From contig NZ_JSWF01000032.1 in NCBI RefSeq assembly GCF_000797445.1, positions 1-64,000 on the forward strand: DNA of 64,000 bases, in the 5' to 3' direction. The stretch's first letter is position 1. Each line of letters begins with the position of its first letter. The position numbers and the translations under genes were made by a program. Source of the stretch: Lacinutrix jangbogonensis (GTDB taxonomy: Bacteria > Bacteroidota > Bacteroidia > Flavobacteriales > Flavobacteriaceae). Of the stretch, positions 53,443 to 62,204 are shown one piece after another. The notes under the pieces were generated by a model, which ran no database searches, was not told the DNA's origin, and was given only the letters and a program-made list of their open reading frames with translations.

Positions 53443-53507
53443 GTCATTCCTGCGAAGGCAGAAATCTATATTATTAGCTTGTGGATTTCTGCATACGCAG
53501 GAATGAC
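53443..53507. repeat. REP-like inverted repeat, copy 3 (long form)
   Basis: GTCATTCCTGCGAAGGCAGA and AATC, 17 bases, then GATTTCTGCATACGCAGGAA and TGAC: 24-base arms with two mismatches. It lies within the etfB-etfA gap, inside one operon, which is an unusual place for a large hairpin. Confidence 0.75.
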
Positions 53508-53510
53508 AAA

Positions 53511-54257
53511 CTATATTACTTTAGCCTCGTTGTGTAATAGGTTCACTAACTCGTCTAAATTACCTGCATCTACCAGAGTAACTGCTCCTTTAGGTTCTGG
53601 CTTTTCAAATTTAATAGAAGACGTTTCAGTTTCCGTGACACTAGCTTCAACAACATTTAAAGGTTTTTTACGAGCCATCATAATTCCTCTCATGTTTGGA
53701 ATACGTAAATCGCTTTCTTCAACTAGACCTTTTTGTCCACCAATTACTAAAGGTAAACTTGTAGCAACGGTTTCTTTACCACCATCAATTTCTCTAACAG
53801 CTATTGCGCTTGTGCCATCAATTTCTAAGCTAATACAGTTGGTAACAAAATTTGCTCCTGTTAATTCAGAAAGCATTCCTGGAACCATTGCTCCATTGTA
53901 ATCAATAGATTCACGACCAGCAATTACTAAATCGTATCCACCATCTTGAACTACTTTTGCTAATTCTTTAGCCACTTGAAAACCGTCTTTAGCTTCTGTA
54001 TTTACTCTAATTGCTGCGTCTGCACCAATAGCTAAAGCTTTACGCAAAGTTGGTTCTGTTTCTGCGCCACCAACATTTACAACAGTTACACTTGCACCTT
54101 GCTTTTCTTTAAACCACATAGCACGCGTTAAACCAAACTCATCATTTGGATTTATTACAAATTGAACACCATTGGTGTCGAACTTAGAATCTCCATCTGT
54201 GAAATTAATTTTCGATGTAGTGTCTGGAACGTGACTTATACATACTAAAACTTTCAT
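53511..54257 (-). CDS. etfB: Electron transfer flavoprotein subunit beta
   Basis: 248 residues. MKVLVCISHVPDTTSKINF opening, NPNDEFGLTRAMWFKE, DLVIAGRESIDYNGAMVPGMLSELTGANFV (AMP/nucleotide region) and the recognition loop LPLVIGGQKGLVEESDLRIPNMRGIMMARKKPL. Forms the Etf heterodimer with EtfA. Divergent from the E1 beta gene. Confidence 0.97.
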   Translation of the reverse strand: MKVLVCISHVPDTTSKINFTDGDSKFDTNGVQFVINPNDEFGLTRAMWFKEKQGASVTVVNVGGAETEPTLRKALAIGADAAIRVNTEAKDGFQVAKELAKVVQDGGYDLVIAGRESIDYNGAMVPGMLSELTGANFVTNCISLEIDGTSAIAVREIDGGKETVATSLPLVIGGQKGLVEESDLRIPNMRGIMMARKKPLNVVEASVTETETSSIKFEKPEPKGAVTLVDAGNLDELVNLLHNEAKVI

Positions 54258-54439
54258 ATTTTTTATAATTAAATTAAGACTATTTCTTTTGTGAAGCCTA
54301 GAACTATAACGATATCGTTAATTTTTAGTTTAATGCTTCTTTTTTCAGGGTACGAAGATAATTGTTTTATTCTAAAAAAGTGCTATGCATGCATAGTAAA
54401 ATTTAAATAAAAACTGCTTTATTAGTTTAGAGTTATTCT

Positions 54440-54447
54440 TATTTTTG
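54440..54447 (+). promoter_or_regulatory. -7 element for the E1 beta gene
   Basis: TATTTTTG, a full TAnnTTTG match, 20 bases before the ATG at 54468. No TTTG at -33. Confidence 0.45.
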
Positions 54448-54467
54448 TGTTTCAATTTCAAAGTAAT

Positions 54468-55445
54468 ATGAAGACAATTCAATTTAGAGAAGCTATATGT
54501 GAAGCCATGAGTGAAGAAATGCGTCGTGATGAAAGCATTTACCTAATGGGAGAAGAAGTAGCAGAATATAATGGTGCATACAAGGCATCTAAAGGGATGT
54601 TAGACGAATTTGGAGCTAAGCGTGTTATAGATACGCCCATTGCTGAGCTTGGTTTTGCTGGTATCGCCATAGGTTCTACAATGACAGGTTGCAGGCCAAT
54701 TGTAGAGTATATGACCTTTAATTTCTCCTTAGTTGGTATTGATCAAATTATTAATAATGCTGCAAAAATTAGACAAATGTCTGGTGGGCAACTTAAGTGC
54801 CCAATTGTTTTTAGAGGTCCAACAGGATCTGCTGGGCAATTAGGAGCAACGCACTCCCAAGCTTTCGAGAGTTGGTTTGCGAATACTCCAGGCTTAAAAG
54901 TAGTTGTGCCATCTAATCCTTACGATGCTAAAGGACTATTAAAGGCTGCAATTCGTGATGATGATCCTGTAATTTTTATGGAAAGTGAGCAAATGTATGG
55001 AGATAAAGGTGAAGTGCCAGAAGGAGAATACACAATCCCATTAGGTGTCGCAGAAATTAAAAGAGAAGGAACAGATGTCACAATCGTTTCTTTTGGTAAA
55101 ATAATAAAAGAAGCTTACAAAGCTGCAGACGAATTAGCTAAGGAAGGTATCTCTTGCGAAATAATTGATTTACGTACTGTTAGACCTTTAGATAAAGAAG
55201 CCATATTAAAGTCTGTTAAGAAAACAAACCGTTTGGTTGTTTTAGAAGAAGCTTGGCCATTTGGAAACGTCTCTACAGATATAACATATATGGTACAAGC
55301 AGAAGCTTTCGATTACTTAGATGCTCCAGTTGTAAAAATAAATACAGCAGATACTCCTGCACCATATTCACCTGTATTATTAGCAGAATGGTTACCAGAT
55401 TATACAGAGGTAATTAAAGCTGTTAAAAAGGTAATGTACAAGTAG
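54468..55445 (+). CDS. pdhB: 2-oxoacid (pyruvate) dehydrogenase E1 beta subunit
   Basis: 325 residues from the ATG at 54468; a TTG/ATG-like longer frame from 54447 is inside the promoter. Thiamine-diphosphate-dependent E1 beta: FREAICEAMSEEMRRDESIYLMGEEVAEYNGAYK, TPIAELGFAGIAIGS, GGQLKCPIVFRGPTGSAGQLGATHSQAFE, PVIFMESEQMYGDKGEVPE and RTVRPLDKEAILKSVKKTNRLVVLEEAWPFG. The best match is the pyruvate enzyme type. The alpha subunit is not adjacent; elsewhere in Flavobacteriia pdhA and pdhC are often separate from pdhB. Confidence 0.93.
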   Translation: MKTIQFREAICEAMSEEMRRDESIYLMGEEVAEYNGAYKASKGMLDEFGAKRVIDTPIAELGFAGIAIGSTMTGCRPIVEYMTFNFSLVGIDQIINNAAKIRQMSGGQLKCPIVFRGPTGSAGQLGATHSQAFESWFANTPGLKVVVPSNPYDAKGLLKAAIRDDDPVIFMESEQMYGDKGEVPEGEYTIPLGVAEIKREGTDVTIVSFGKIIKEAYKAADELAKEGISCEIIDLRTVRPLDKEAILKSVKKTNRLVVLEEAWPFGNVSTDITYMVQAEAFDYLDAPVVKINTADTPAPYSPVLLAEWLPDYTEVIKAVKKVMYK

Positions 55446-55521
55446 AATAAAAAAAATAGTTTTGATATTAAGCTTCATTAGCACAATTGTTGATGAAGTT
55501 TTTTGTTTATATTCGATTCTT

Positions 55522-58020
55522 ATGAAAAAGTACTTTTTATTATTAATATGCTTCGGAAGTCTTTCCGCGTTAGCGCAAACTAAAGTTAGTGGTCATGTGT
55601 ATGATGACACTAATTCGCCAGTTCCTTATGTTAATATTTATTTTGAAGGCACAAGTATAGGCACAATTACAGACGAGAATGGTACTTATTACTTAGAGGA
55701 TGATGAGACACATGAAACTATTGTGTATTCATTTATAGGTTTTCAAACCCAAAAAGTAACGTTAACAAAAAAGGTGAATTACAAGTTTGATATTGCTCTT
55801 CTTGAAGATGCAGCTACGCTTCAGGAAGTCGTGCTTGTCTCTGGGAAACAGCCAAAAAAGAATAATCCTGCAATAGATATATTGCGAAAAATTTGGGAGA
55901 ATAAAAGAAGGAATGGTTTAAAACAATACAAGCAATATAAATACGATAAATACGAAAAAGTAGAGTTCGATTTAAACACTATTGATAGTGCAACTATTAA
56001 AAGTAAATTATTTCGCGGAATGGAATTTGTTTTCGAGCAAGTAGATACCTCGAAAGTAACTGGTAAAACGTATTTACCAATGTTTATTAATGAATCTTCT
56101 GCCGAGGTTTATGGAGACAATATTATAAACGAAAAGCGTGAAATTTTAAAAGGAAATAAAAATTCTGGTTTTAGTAATAATCAAGTAATAATTGATTTTG
56201 TTGACGATTTATATAGCGACTACGATATCTACAATAACTATTTAAAATTCTTCGATAAGAGTTTTACGAGTCCAATTTCTAGAACAGGAATTCAAACCTA
56301 TAACTATGTGCTGGCAGATAGTTCTTTTATAGACAACAAATGGTGCTACAATATTATTTATTATCCACGTCGTAAAAACGAATTAACCTTTAAAGGTGAT
56401 TTTTGGGTTGCAGATACCACGTTTGCGATTAAGAATATTAATTTACAAGCTTCTAAAAGTGCTAATATAAATTGGGTTAAGGAAATATATATTGAGCAAG
56501 AATTCGATGTTTTAAACGATTCTACATTCTTGATAAAGCGTGATTATTTCATGTCTGATTTTGCTTTTAATAAAAAGGAAAAATCTCAAGGTATTTATGG
56601 TAAACGCACAACTTTGTACGATAACTATAAGTTTAATGAAAAGAAAGATGCTAAATTCTATAAAGAAAAAATTTATAGTTTTGATGAAGATCTATACAAT
56701 CAAGATGAAGCTTTTTGGGATAAAAACAGAATGGAATCTTTAAGTAAAGACGAAAAAGGTGTTTATGTAATGTTGGACTCTTTAAAGAATACCAAGAAAT
56801 TTAAACGACTTTATAATTTAGGAAGTATTCTAGCTTCGGGCTATGTAGAGTTCGATGAGTTGAATCTCGATTATGGACCTATTTTCTCAACTTTTGGCTT
56901 TAATGAAGTAGAAGGTGTTAGAATTAGAGGAGGCGGAAGAACCTATTTTGGACAGAACGATTTATGGCGTTTAGAAGGTTTTGTAGCTTATGGTTTTAAA
57001 GACGATAAATTTAAATATGGTATTTCTGGAAAATGGTTAATTGATAAGAAAAATCGATTGATTATTTCTGGTGGTAATAGAAGAGATGTCGAGCAAATTG
57101 GAGCAAGTTTAACCAGCTCTACAGATGTTTTAGGACGAAGTTTTGCATCTTCATCTGTTGTTAATACAGGTGTTAATGATAAATTAACCAATGTTAATTT
57201 AACGACAGCAGCAATAGAAGTAGAGCCATTACGTAACTTTATTACACGTATAAGTGGTACTTATAAAACACTAGAATCTGCATCTCCAACTTTTAGTTTA
57301 GATTATTATATTGATGCTTCTCAAACCACAACTAAATCGGAAATTAAACAGTTTGAAACAGCTTTGTCTTTATCTTACTTTCCAAAACGTGAAATGACTG
57401 GTTTTGGTGTAGAACGCAGAACTAAGAATGATGACTTTGCAAGAATTTTTGCTCAAGTTACTGTTGGAGATCCTAGTCTGTTTAATAGTGATTTCGATTA
57501 TCAAAAACTACAATTTTCATATTATCAGCCTTGGGCTTTAGGTGGGTTTGGGCGTTTAACCACAAGTATAGAAGTTGGTAAAACATTTGGGAAAATCCCG
57601 TTAGGTTTAATGAGTGTGGTACCAGGAAACCAGAGTTACTTTTCAATATATAACACATTCTCAAACTTAGATTTTTATGAGTTTGTAACAGACCAATATG
57701 CAACGCTTCACGTAGAGCATAATTTTAATGGACGTTTATTTTCAAGAATCCCTTTACTTAAAAAATACAACCTTAGAGCTATTCTAGGATTTAGAGGCGT
57801 TATGGGTAATATATCACAACAAAACAGAGATATTAATGCTTCTGGTTTAGCTTATGTAGCTCCAAGTAAAGAAGCGTATTATGAATACAGTGTTGGCATT
57901 GGTAATATTTTTAAAGTGTTTAGAATAGACTTTAACTTTAGAGGAAACTATTTAGACCCAGTATTGAATCCCGAGGCTAGAAAATTTGGAATTACCGGAA
58001 GTTTTGGATTTTATTTTTAG
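55522..58020 (+). CDS. DUF5686 family outer-membrane protein with carboxypeptidase-like domain
   Basis: 832 residues from the ATG at 55522, which begins a clean signal peptide (MKKYFLLLICFGSLSALAQ). Residues about 22-110 are a CarboxypepD-reg-like domain (KVSGHVYDDTNSPVPYVNIYFEGTSIGTITDENGTYYLE), then the DUF5686 body with the conserved PAIDILRKIWENKRRN and a C-terminal beta barrel ending in ITGSFGFYF, a Bam-type C-terminal phenylalanine. Role unknown; outer-membrane location is safe. It may share the pdhB transcript (76-base gap). Confidence 0.9.
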   Translation: MKKYFLLLICFGSLSALAQTKVSGHVYDDTNSPVPYVNIYFEGTSIGTITDENGTYYLEDDETHETIVYSFIGFQTQKVTLTKKVNYKFDIALLEDAATLQEVVLVSGKQPKKNNPAIDILRKIWENKRRNGLKQYKQYKYDKYEKVEFDLNTIDSATIKSKLFRGMEFVFEQVDTSKVTGKTYLPMFINESSAEVYGDNIINEKREILKGNKNSGFSNNQVIIDFVDDLYSDYDIYNNYLKFFDKSFTSPISRTGIQTYNYVLADSSFIDNKWCYNIIYYPRRKNELTFKGDFWVADTTFAIKNINLQASKSANINWVKEIYIEQEFDVLNDSTFLIKRDYFMSDFAFNKKEKSQGIYGKRTTLYDNYKFNEKKDAKFYKEKIYSFDEDLYNQDEAFWDKNRMESLSKDEKGVYVMLDSLKNTKKFKRLYNLGSILASGYVEFDELNLDYGPIFSTFGFNEVEGVRIRGGGRTYFGQNDLWRLEGFVAYGFKDDKFKYGISGKWLIDKKNRLIISGGNRRDVEQIGASLTSSTDVLGRSFASSSVVNTGVNDKLTNVNLTTAAIEVEPLRNFITRISGTYKTLESASPTFSLDYYIDASQTTTKSEIKQFETALSLSYFPKREMTGFGVERRTKNDDFARIFAQVTVGDPSLFNSDFDYQKLQFSYYQPWALGGFGRLTTSIEVGKTFGKIPLGLMSVVPGNQSYFSIYNTFSNLDFYEFVTDQYATLHVEHNFNGRLFSRIPLLKKYNLRAILGFRGVMGNISQQNRDINASGLAYVAPSKEAYYEYSVGIGNIFKVFRIDFNFRGNYLDPVLNPEARKFGITGSFGFYF

Positions 58021-58028
58021 TACAGTAT

Positions 58029-58072
58029 AGAATACAACAAAGGCTTCCATTTGGAAGCCTTTGTTGTATTCT
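58029..58072. terminator. Bidirectional terminator between convergent genes
   Basis: AGAATACAACAAAGGCTTCC-A, two T, then the exact complement TGGAAGCCTTTGTTGTATTC-T: 21-base perfect arms. The core resembles the terminator at 61869. Confidence 0.9.
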
Positions 58073-58092
58073 ATTGCTTTATAATTTTAACT

Positions 58093-59889
58093 CTAAAATG
58101 AAGTGGCAATATTTAATGTTAACCCAGTATTTTCAGGCACAATTCTACAAACACCTCCAACACATAGAAGACCACCACGTTGTCTTCCATAATTTACAGC
58201 AATACGCGTCGCTCCTTTTGTATAACTACCACCGGCATTATAGTAATGCGCTTTTGTTTCAGTACTAAATTCGTTGTCGTTGCCATAATCATAAATGTCT
58301 GTCACGTAAAAAGCTAATCTTCTACTTGCAACGTACTCTAAAGTTCCTCCAACCCAGTTTTTTCTATCTTCTTTTGTCCATAGGTGTTGTCCTTCTATTC
58401 TAAAAGAGCGTCCGTTGCCTAATTTATGTGTAACATCTGCAATTACAATCTGAGATTTTATATTTCCATCTGTACCTAAATTACCTCCTAAAGCAACACC
58501 TTTGTCAACAATAGAATTGATGTAAGTAAAAATAGATGACCAGTTTTTAGATATTTTTTTTCTTACTTCAAAATTGAAATCTCTATTTAAGCGTTTGCCA
58601 AATTTTAAAAACTCAGCTGTATAGGTGGATTCTGCTTGGTCAAATTCTGCATCTAATAAAGCCCAATACGCAAAATTAGCAGTAAATTTTGTGCCATATT
58701 TACCACCTAAAGCAGAGCCTTTTTTAAAGTTATAGAAGATATCTAAATTGTTTCCTATTTCACCAGCTTGACCACCAAAATTTTGTAAAAACAAACCAGG
58801 TTGAACATTATAGATGTAAATATTTGCCAGAGAATAATCTTGTTGCTTCGTTAATGTTGGTAAGTAATTTACGTTTTGCATGTTAAATTGAAACTCTAGA
58901 GTAGAAATATCGGCGGCATTACGTTCTGCTGTAAAAACCATGTTTTCCATACGTCTAAAAGTAGTGCTAATCCCTAATCCTCTTTTACTATATCCTGCAG
59001 TAAAAAGAAGTGCGTTACCATCAAAATATTTACCTTCAATAACACCTGTTCCCGGCAGTGCAGGAGGAATAAAAGAAACATCTTCTCCTTTTAAAGCGTA
59101 TTCTGTTTTAAAGTAAACGTTTCCAAAATCTACATCTAGTCTAGCTGAATAAGAATTAATCATTTCTGGGAAATCTGTAGTGTCAAAAATATTTGTTGGA
59201 TCAACATTATCTATGGGAGCTGTGAAATCTTCTTTTTTTCCAACATAACTTAAACCTAAATTTAAACGGCTAAAGCCTTTGATTTCTAATATTTTTGTGA
59301 AATCAATATTGGTATCAATACCAAAAATATCACTTTCTGAAACATCAAATGCAATACGTTGTTGTCCATATATTGCTGTAACATCTATGTAATCTGTAGG
59401 TGTGTATTTAATGCGTCCACCTCTTAATGCAGTATTTAAACCAAGTTGTCTTTCTTCAAAAGCGCGTAGTAATAAACCACTACCAAATTGCTCGTAAAAA
59501 TAGCCTGCCGTTATGTCTAACTTTTTATTTCTAAAGTTAGCATAATAGGTTGCTATTTGAGTATCGTTATATTCTGGATAGTAATTAATAAGTGGCAAAG
59601 GTTCGTAGCTTTCTGCTTGAAAACCAACTGTAAAATTATCTAAAAAACTATAATCTAAGCGCAAGTAGCTATTAACTCTAACGTGCTCATTTTTTACGTC
59701 AAATTGAGATAACGGATCTTCAAAAGGGCCTAATGTAGCATCGTTAGTGTACCATTGTGCATTGGACTCTAGATTGCCTGAAAGGTTATTTGAAAATTGA
59801 TTAAATACAGAATTGTTTTCTGTGTTACTTTCTTGTGCAAAAACTAATATAGGAAGTGTTAGCAAAAATAAAATTGCGGTTTTTTTCAT
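58093..59889 (-). CDS. DUF6029 family beta-barrel protein
   Basis: 598 residues with a signal peptide (MKKTAILFLLTLPILVFAQ). Beta-barrel pattern throughout: LDYSFLDNFTVGFQAESYEPLPL, FRNKKLDITAGYFYEQFGSGLLLRAFEERQLGLNTALRGGRIKY, RLAFYVTDIYDYGNDNE, ending in Phe (NIATSF). Near the C-terminus two cysteines lie five apart, Cys576 and Cys581 (LLCVGGVCRIVP). It is followed by a TlpA-type oxidoreductase and divergently by an Omp28-like protein, an arrangement repeated in Flavobacteriia. Function unknown. Confidence 0.88.
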   Translation of the reverse strand: MKKTAILFLLTLPILVFAQESNTENNSVFNQFSNNLSGNLESNAQWYTNDATLGPFEDPLSQFDVKNEHVRVNSYLRLDYSFLDNFTVGFQAESYEPLPLINYYPEYNDTQIATYYANFRNKKLDITAGYFYEQFGSGLLLRAFEERQLGLNTALRGGRIKYTPTDYIDVTAIYGQQRIAFDVSESDIFGIDTNIDFTKILEIKGFSRLNLGLSYVGKKEDFTAPIDNVDPTNIFDTTDFPEMINSYSARLDVDFGNVYFKTEYALKGEDVSFIPPALPGTGVIEGKYFDGNALLFTAGYSKRGLGISTTFRRMENMVFTAERNAADISTLEFQFNMQNVNYLPTLTKQQDYSLANIYIYNVQPGLFLQNFGGQAGEIGNNLDIFYNFKKGSALGGKYGTKFTANFAYWALLDAEFDQAESTYTAEFLKFGKRLNRDFNFEVRKKISKNWSSIFTYINSIVDKGVALGGNLGTDGNIKSQIVIADVTHKLGNGRSFRIEGQHLWTKEDRKNWVGGTLEYVASRRLAFYVTDIYDYGNDNEFSTETKAHYYNAGGSYTKGATRIAVNYGRQRGGLLCVGGVCRIVPENTGLTLNIATSF

Positions 59890-59922
59890 GTCAAAAATTG
59901 GTTGATTGTTGGAATTGTAGGT

Positions 59923-60402
59923 TTAAGAATGTTTTTTTATTTCTTCAAATAGATCGTCTTCAGCACCAGGAGTGTAGCCAGAATGTCTGTAAACAATTTT
60001 TCCGTTCTTAATAATTAGAGTAAGTGGTACTGTTGCTGCTCCTAATTCTCGCTTTAAATCATTATTGGTATCTAAAAGAATATCAAAATCCCATGCTTTT
60101 CCATTAACTAATGGCTTTACACGACTAACTGTTCTAGAATCGTCTACAGAAACCGCATATACTTTTACATTGGTTTCATCTTGCCAATCTGTATACACAT
60201 CGTTTATGGCATCTAATTCGTTTTTGCAAGGCACACACCAAGTTGCCCATAGTGAGACAACTATTAGATCGTTGTCTTTGCTAATTTTTTGTAAAGTGGT
60301 TGCAGTGCCATCTAAAGTTTTAATTTCTGCTTTAGGTAATGTTTGTTGAGCAGAAAGATTGAGGCTCATTGCGGCAACGAATATAAAAATGAATTGTTTC
60401 AT
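59923..60402 (-). CDS. TlpA-family thiol-disulfide oxidoreductase
   Basis: 159 residues with a signal peptide (MKQFIFIFVAAMSLNLSAQQ). Thioredoxin fold with active site WATWCVPCK (Cys56, Cys59) and cis-Pro region ATVPLTLIIKNGKIVYRHSGY. Probably a periplasmic reductant or cytochrome/outer-membrane-protein maturation factor. It is 33 bases upstream of the DUF6029 gene on the same strand, and divergent to an Omp28-like gene that also has CxxC. Confidence 0.93.
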   Translation of the reverse strand: MKQFIFIFVAAMSLNLSAQQTLPKAEIKTLDGTATTLQKISKDNDLIVVSLWATWCVPCKNELDAINDVYTDWQDETNVKVYAVSVDDSRTVSRVKPLVNGKAWDFDILLDTNNDLKRELGAATVPLTLIIKNGKIVYRHSGYTPGAEDDLFEEIKKHS

Positions 60403-60543
60403 GGGGAATTGTTAAATTTTTGATAAAATTAGTGTTTTTTTTGTTGAATGTTTTAATAAATAAGTTATAAATTGCGGACTTCATTTAAAAAGTCACAATT
60501 ATGTGGCTCTTTATCATTTAACAATAAAAACATCCCAACAAAA

Positions 60544-61848
60544 ATGAGAGTTAAAAATTTTTTAAAAGAGTTAGCAGTATTGTCCTTTGTGGTTTTTGCA
60601 TTTGCTTGTAGTTCTGATGATGGAAATGGTGAAGGTAGTGGAAGTGGAGGTGGATCTGCATCAGCCAGTTCTATAACGGTTGAAGGAAACGTCTCTACTA
60701 TTTCTGTTGGCGAATCTGTAACATTTGGTGTTGTTAATAATCAAGGAGTAGATATTACATCTAGTTCAGTGTTTACAATTGATGGAACGGTCATTACAAA
60801 CCCTTATACATTTGATACTTCTGGAACCTTTGTAGTTACGGCAACAAATGGAACTTTTACAAGCTCTACTACAATAGTAGTAGGAGTAGCAACAGTACCT
60901 ACTGCTTTAATAATGACTACAAATGTAAATGATTTTTGGTTTGATGACGGTAGTGCTTCGTTTGTAGTAACTGACGATTTGGGTAATAACGTAACAGCAC
61001 TTGTAGTGTATACTGCGGAGTCTGGTACATTAACTAATCCTGCTGTTTTTGCAAGTGCAGGTACTTACAATGCTATAGCAACTTATACATTGGCAGATAA
61101 TACTACAATAACGTCTAATACTGTAGTTCTAAACGCTGTTGCATCTACGCATACAACTAAGGTAATGATTGAAGACTATACTGGAACATGGTGTGGATAT
61201 TGCCCAAGATTAGCAACTGCTTTAGAAAACGTGGTTAACCAGAATGCTAATGTTATACCCGTTGCAGTGCATGATGATAGCCAAATGGAATTCCAATATG
61301 TTAATCAAATGGCAAACACTTTTGGTGTTACTGGTTTTCCAACAGGGAAAGTGAATAGAACTATTGAGTGGAATGAATCTACTAATCAACCTATTAGTTA
61401 TTTAAGTACGAGACAACACATGGGATTAGCAATAAACTCTTCTCTTTCGGGTAATTCAATTACTGCGGAAGTGAAAGTTCATTACGATTTAAAGATAGGT
61501 TATGCTAATAGAATTGTAGTTTACTTATTAGAAAACGGGTTGGTTTATAACCAAGTAAATTACTATAATGGAGATACTTCTAGTGAATGGTACCAAACAG
61601 GTAATCCAATCGTAGGTTTTGTACACGATCATGTTGCACGTACTGTTTTTACAGATATATTTGGTGATGTAATTCCTGCTGCAGATGCAAATACAGGAAG
61701 TACTTATACAGCGAATTATAATTTAACTGTTCCCTCAAGTGTGCAAAACACAGCGAACTTAGAGTTAGTTGCATTTGTTGTAGGGACAGATAATAAAGTA
61801 TTAAATGTTCAAAAAGCATCTTTAGGAGAGAATAAAGATTTCGACTAA
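60544..61848 (+). CDS. Omp28-related lipoprotein with thioredoxin-like CxxC domain
   Basis: 434 residues from the ATG at 60544. Lipobox AFAC (Cys22) followed by SSDDGNGEGSGSG, an acidic tail after Cys like those that send Bacteroidetes lipoproteins to the surface. Two Ig-like segments of about 80 residues (SITVEGNVSTISVGESVTFGV, and ALIMTTNVNDFWFDDGSASF) precede an Omp28-like domain with thioredoxin-type motif YTGTWCGYCPRL (Cys217, Cys220). Omp28 proteins are outer-membrane adhesin-like proteins. A longer frame from 60472 starts at a TTG and is not supported. Confidence 0.9.
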   Translation: MRVKNFLKELAVLSFVVFAFACSSDDGNGEGSGSGGGSASASSITVEGNVSTISVGESVTFGVVNNQGVDITSSSVFTIDGTVITNPYTFDTSGTFVVTATNGTFTSSTTIVVGVATVPTALIMTTNVNDFWFDDGSASFVVTDDLGNNVTALVVYTAESGTLTNPAVFASAGTYNAIATYTLADNTTITSNTVVLNAVASTHTTKVMIEDYTGTWCGYCPRLATALENVVNQNANVIPVAVHDDSQMEFQYVNQMANTFGVTGFPTGKVNRTIEWNESTNQPISYLSTRQHMGLAINSSLSGNSITAEVKVHYDLKIGYANRIVVYLLENGLVYNQVNYYNGDTSSEWYQTGNPIVGFVHDHVARTVFTDIFGDVIPAADANTGSTYTANYNLTVPSSVQNTANLELVAFVVGTDNKVLNVQKASLGENKDFD

Positions 61849-61868
61849 TATTTGTTTTAATGTCTATA

Positions 61869-61902
61869 TAAAAAAGGCTTCCATTTTGGAAGCCTTTTTT
61901 TG
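61869..61902 (+). terminator. Terminator of the Omp28-like gene
   Basis: AAAAAAGGCTTCCA / TGGAAGCCTTTTTT with two loop bases and a T run. Same GGCTTCCA core as at 58029. Confidence 0.9.
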
Positions 61903-62204
61903 TTGGTTTAAAAAGATTAGTACTTTAGAACTAATATTGTTACTGAATCAGAAGAAGCTATTGTTTCTTTTAACTCAATTTGTTTCAAAAGTATTTGCAC
62001 TAAGCGTGTTGTTTGGTGTAACTCACTCTTTGTTAAAGTTGTGTTTTCTTAAGTTAAAGTAACGTGTGTTTCTCTGTAAACTATCCTGTGTCTAGTGTTA
62101 AAGGGAATTGTTGTTTAAAGTTTTAGACGACCTTTAAATTACATGAGAAACAAATCCGGTTTACCGTAAGGAATCCCAAGGCAGATCCAAAGTTATGTTT
62201 TTTG
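61903..62204. other. 302-base gap without a gene
   Basis: No ORF of note. It holds a short inverted repeat CGGTTTACCG at 62157-62166 within ATCCGGTTTACCGTAAGG, flanked by CATGAGAAACAAAT and AATCCCAAGG. The rest is AT-rich. It lies 3' to both flanking genes. Confidence 0.5.
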
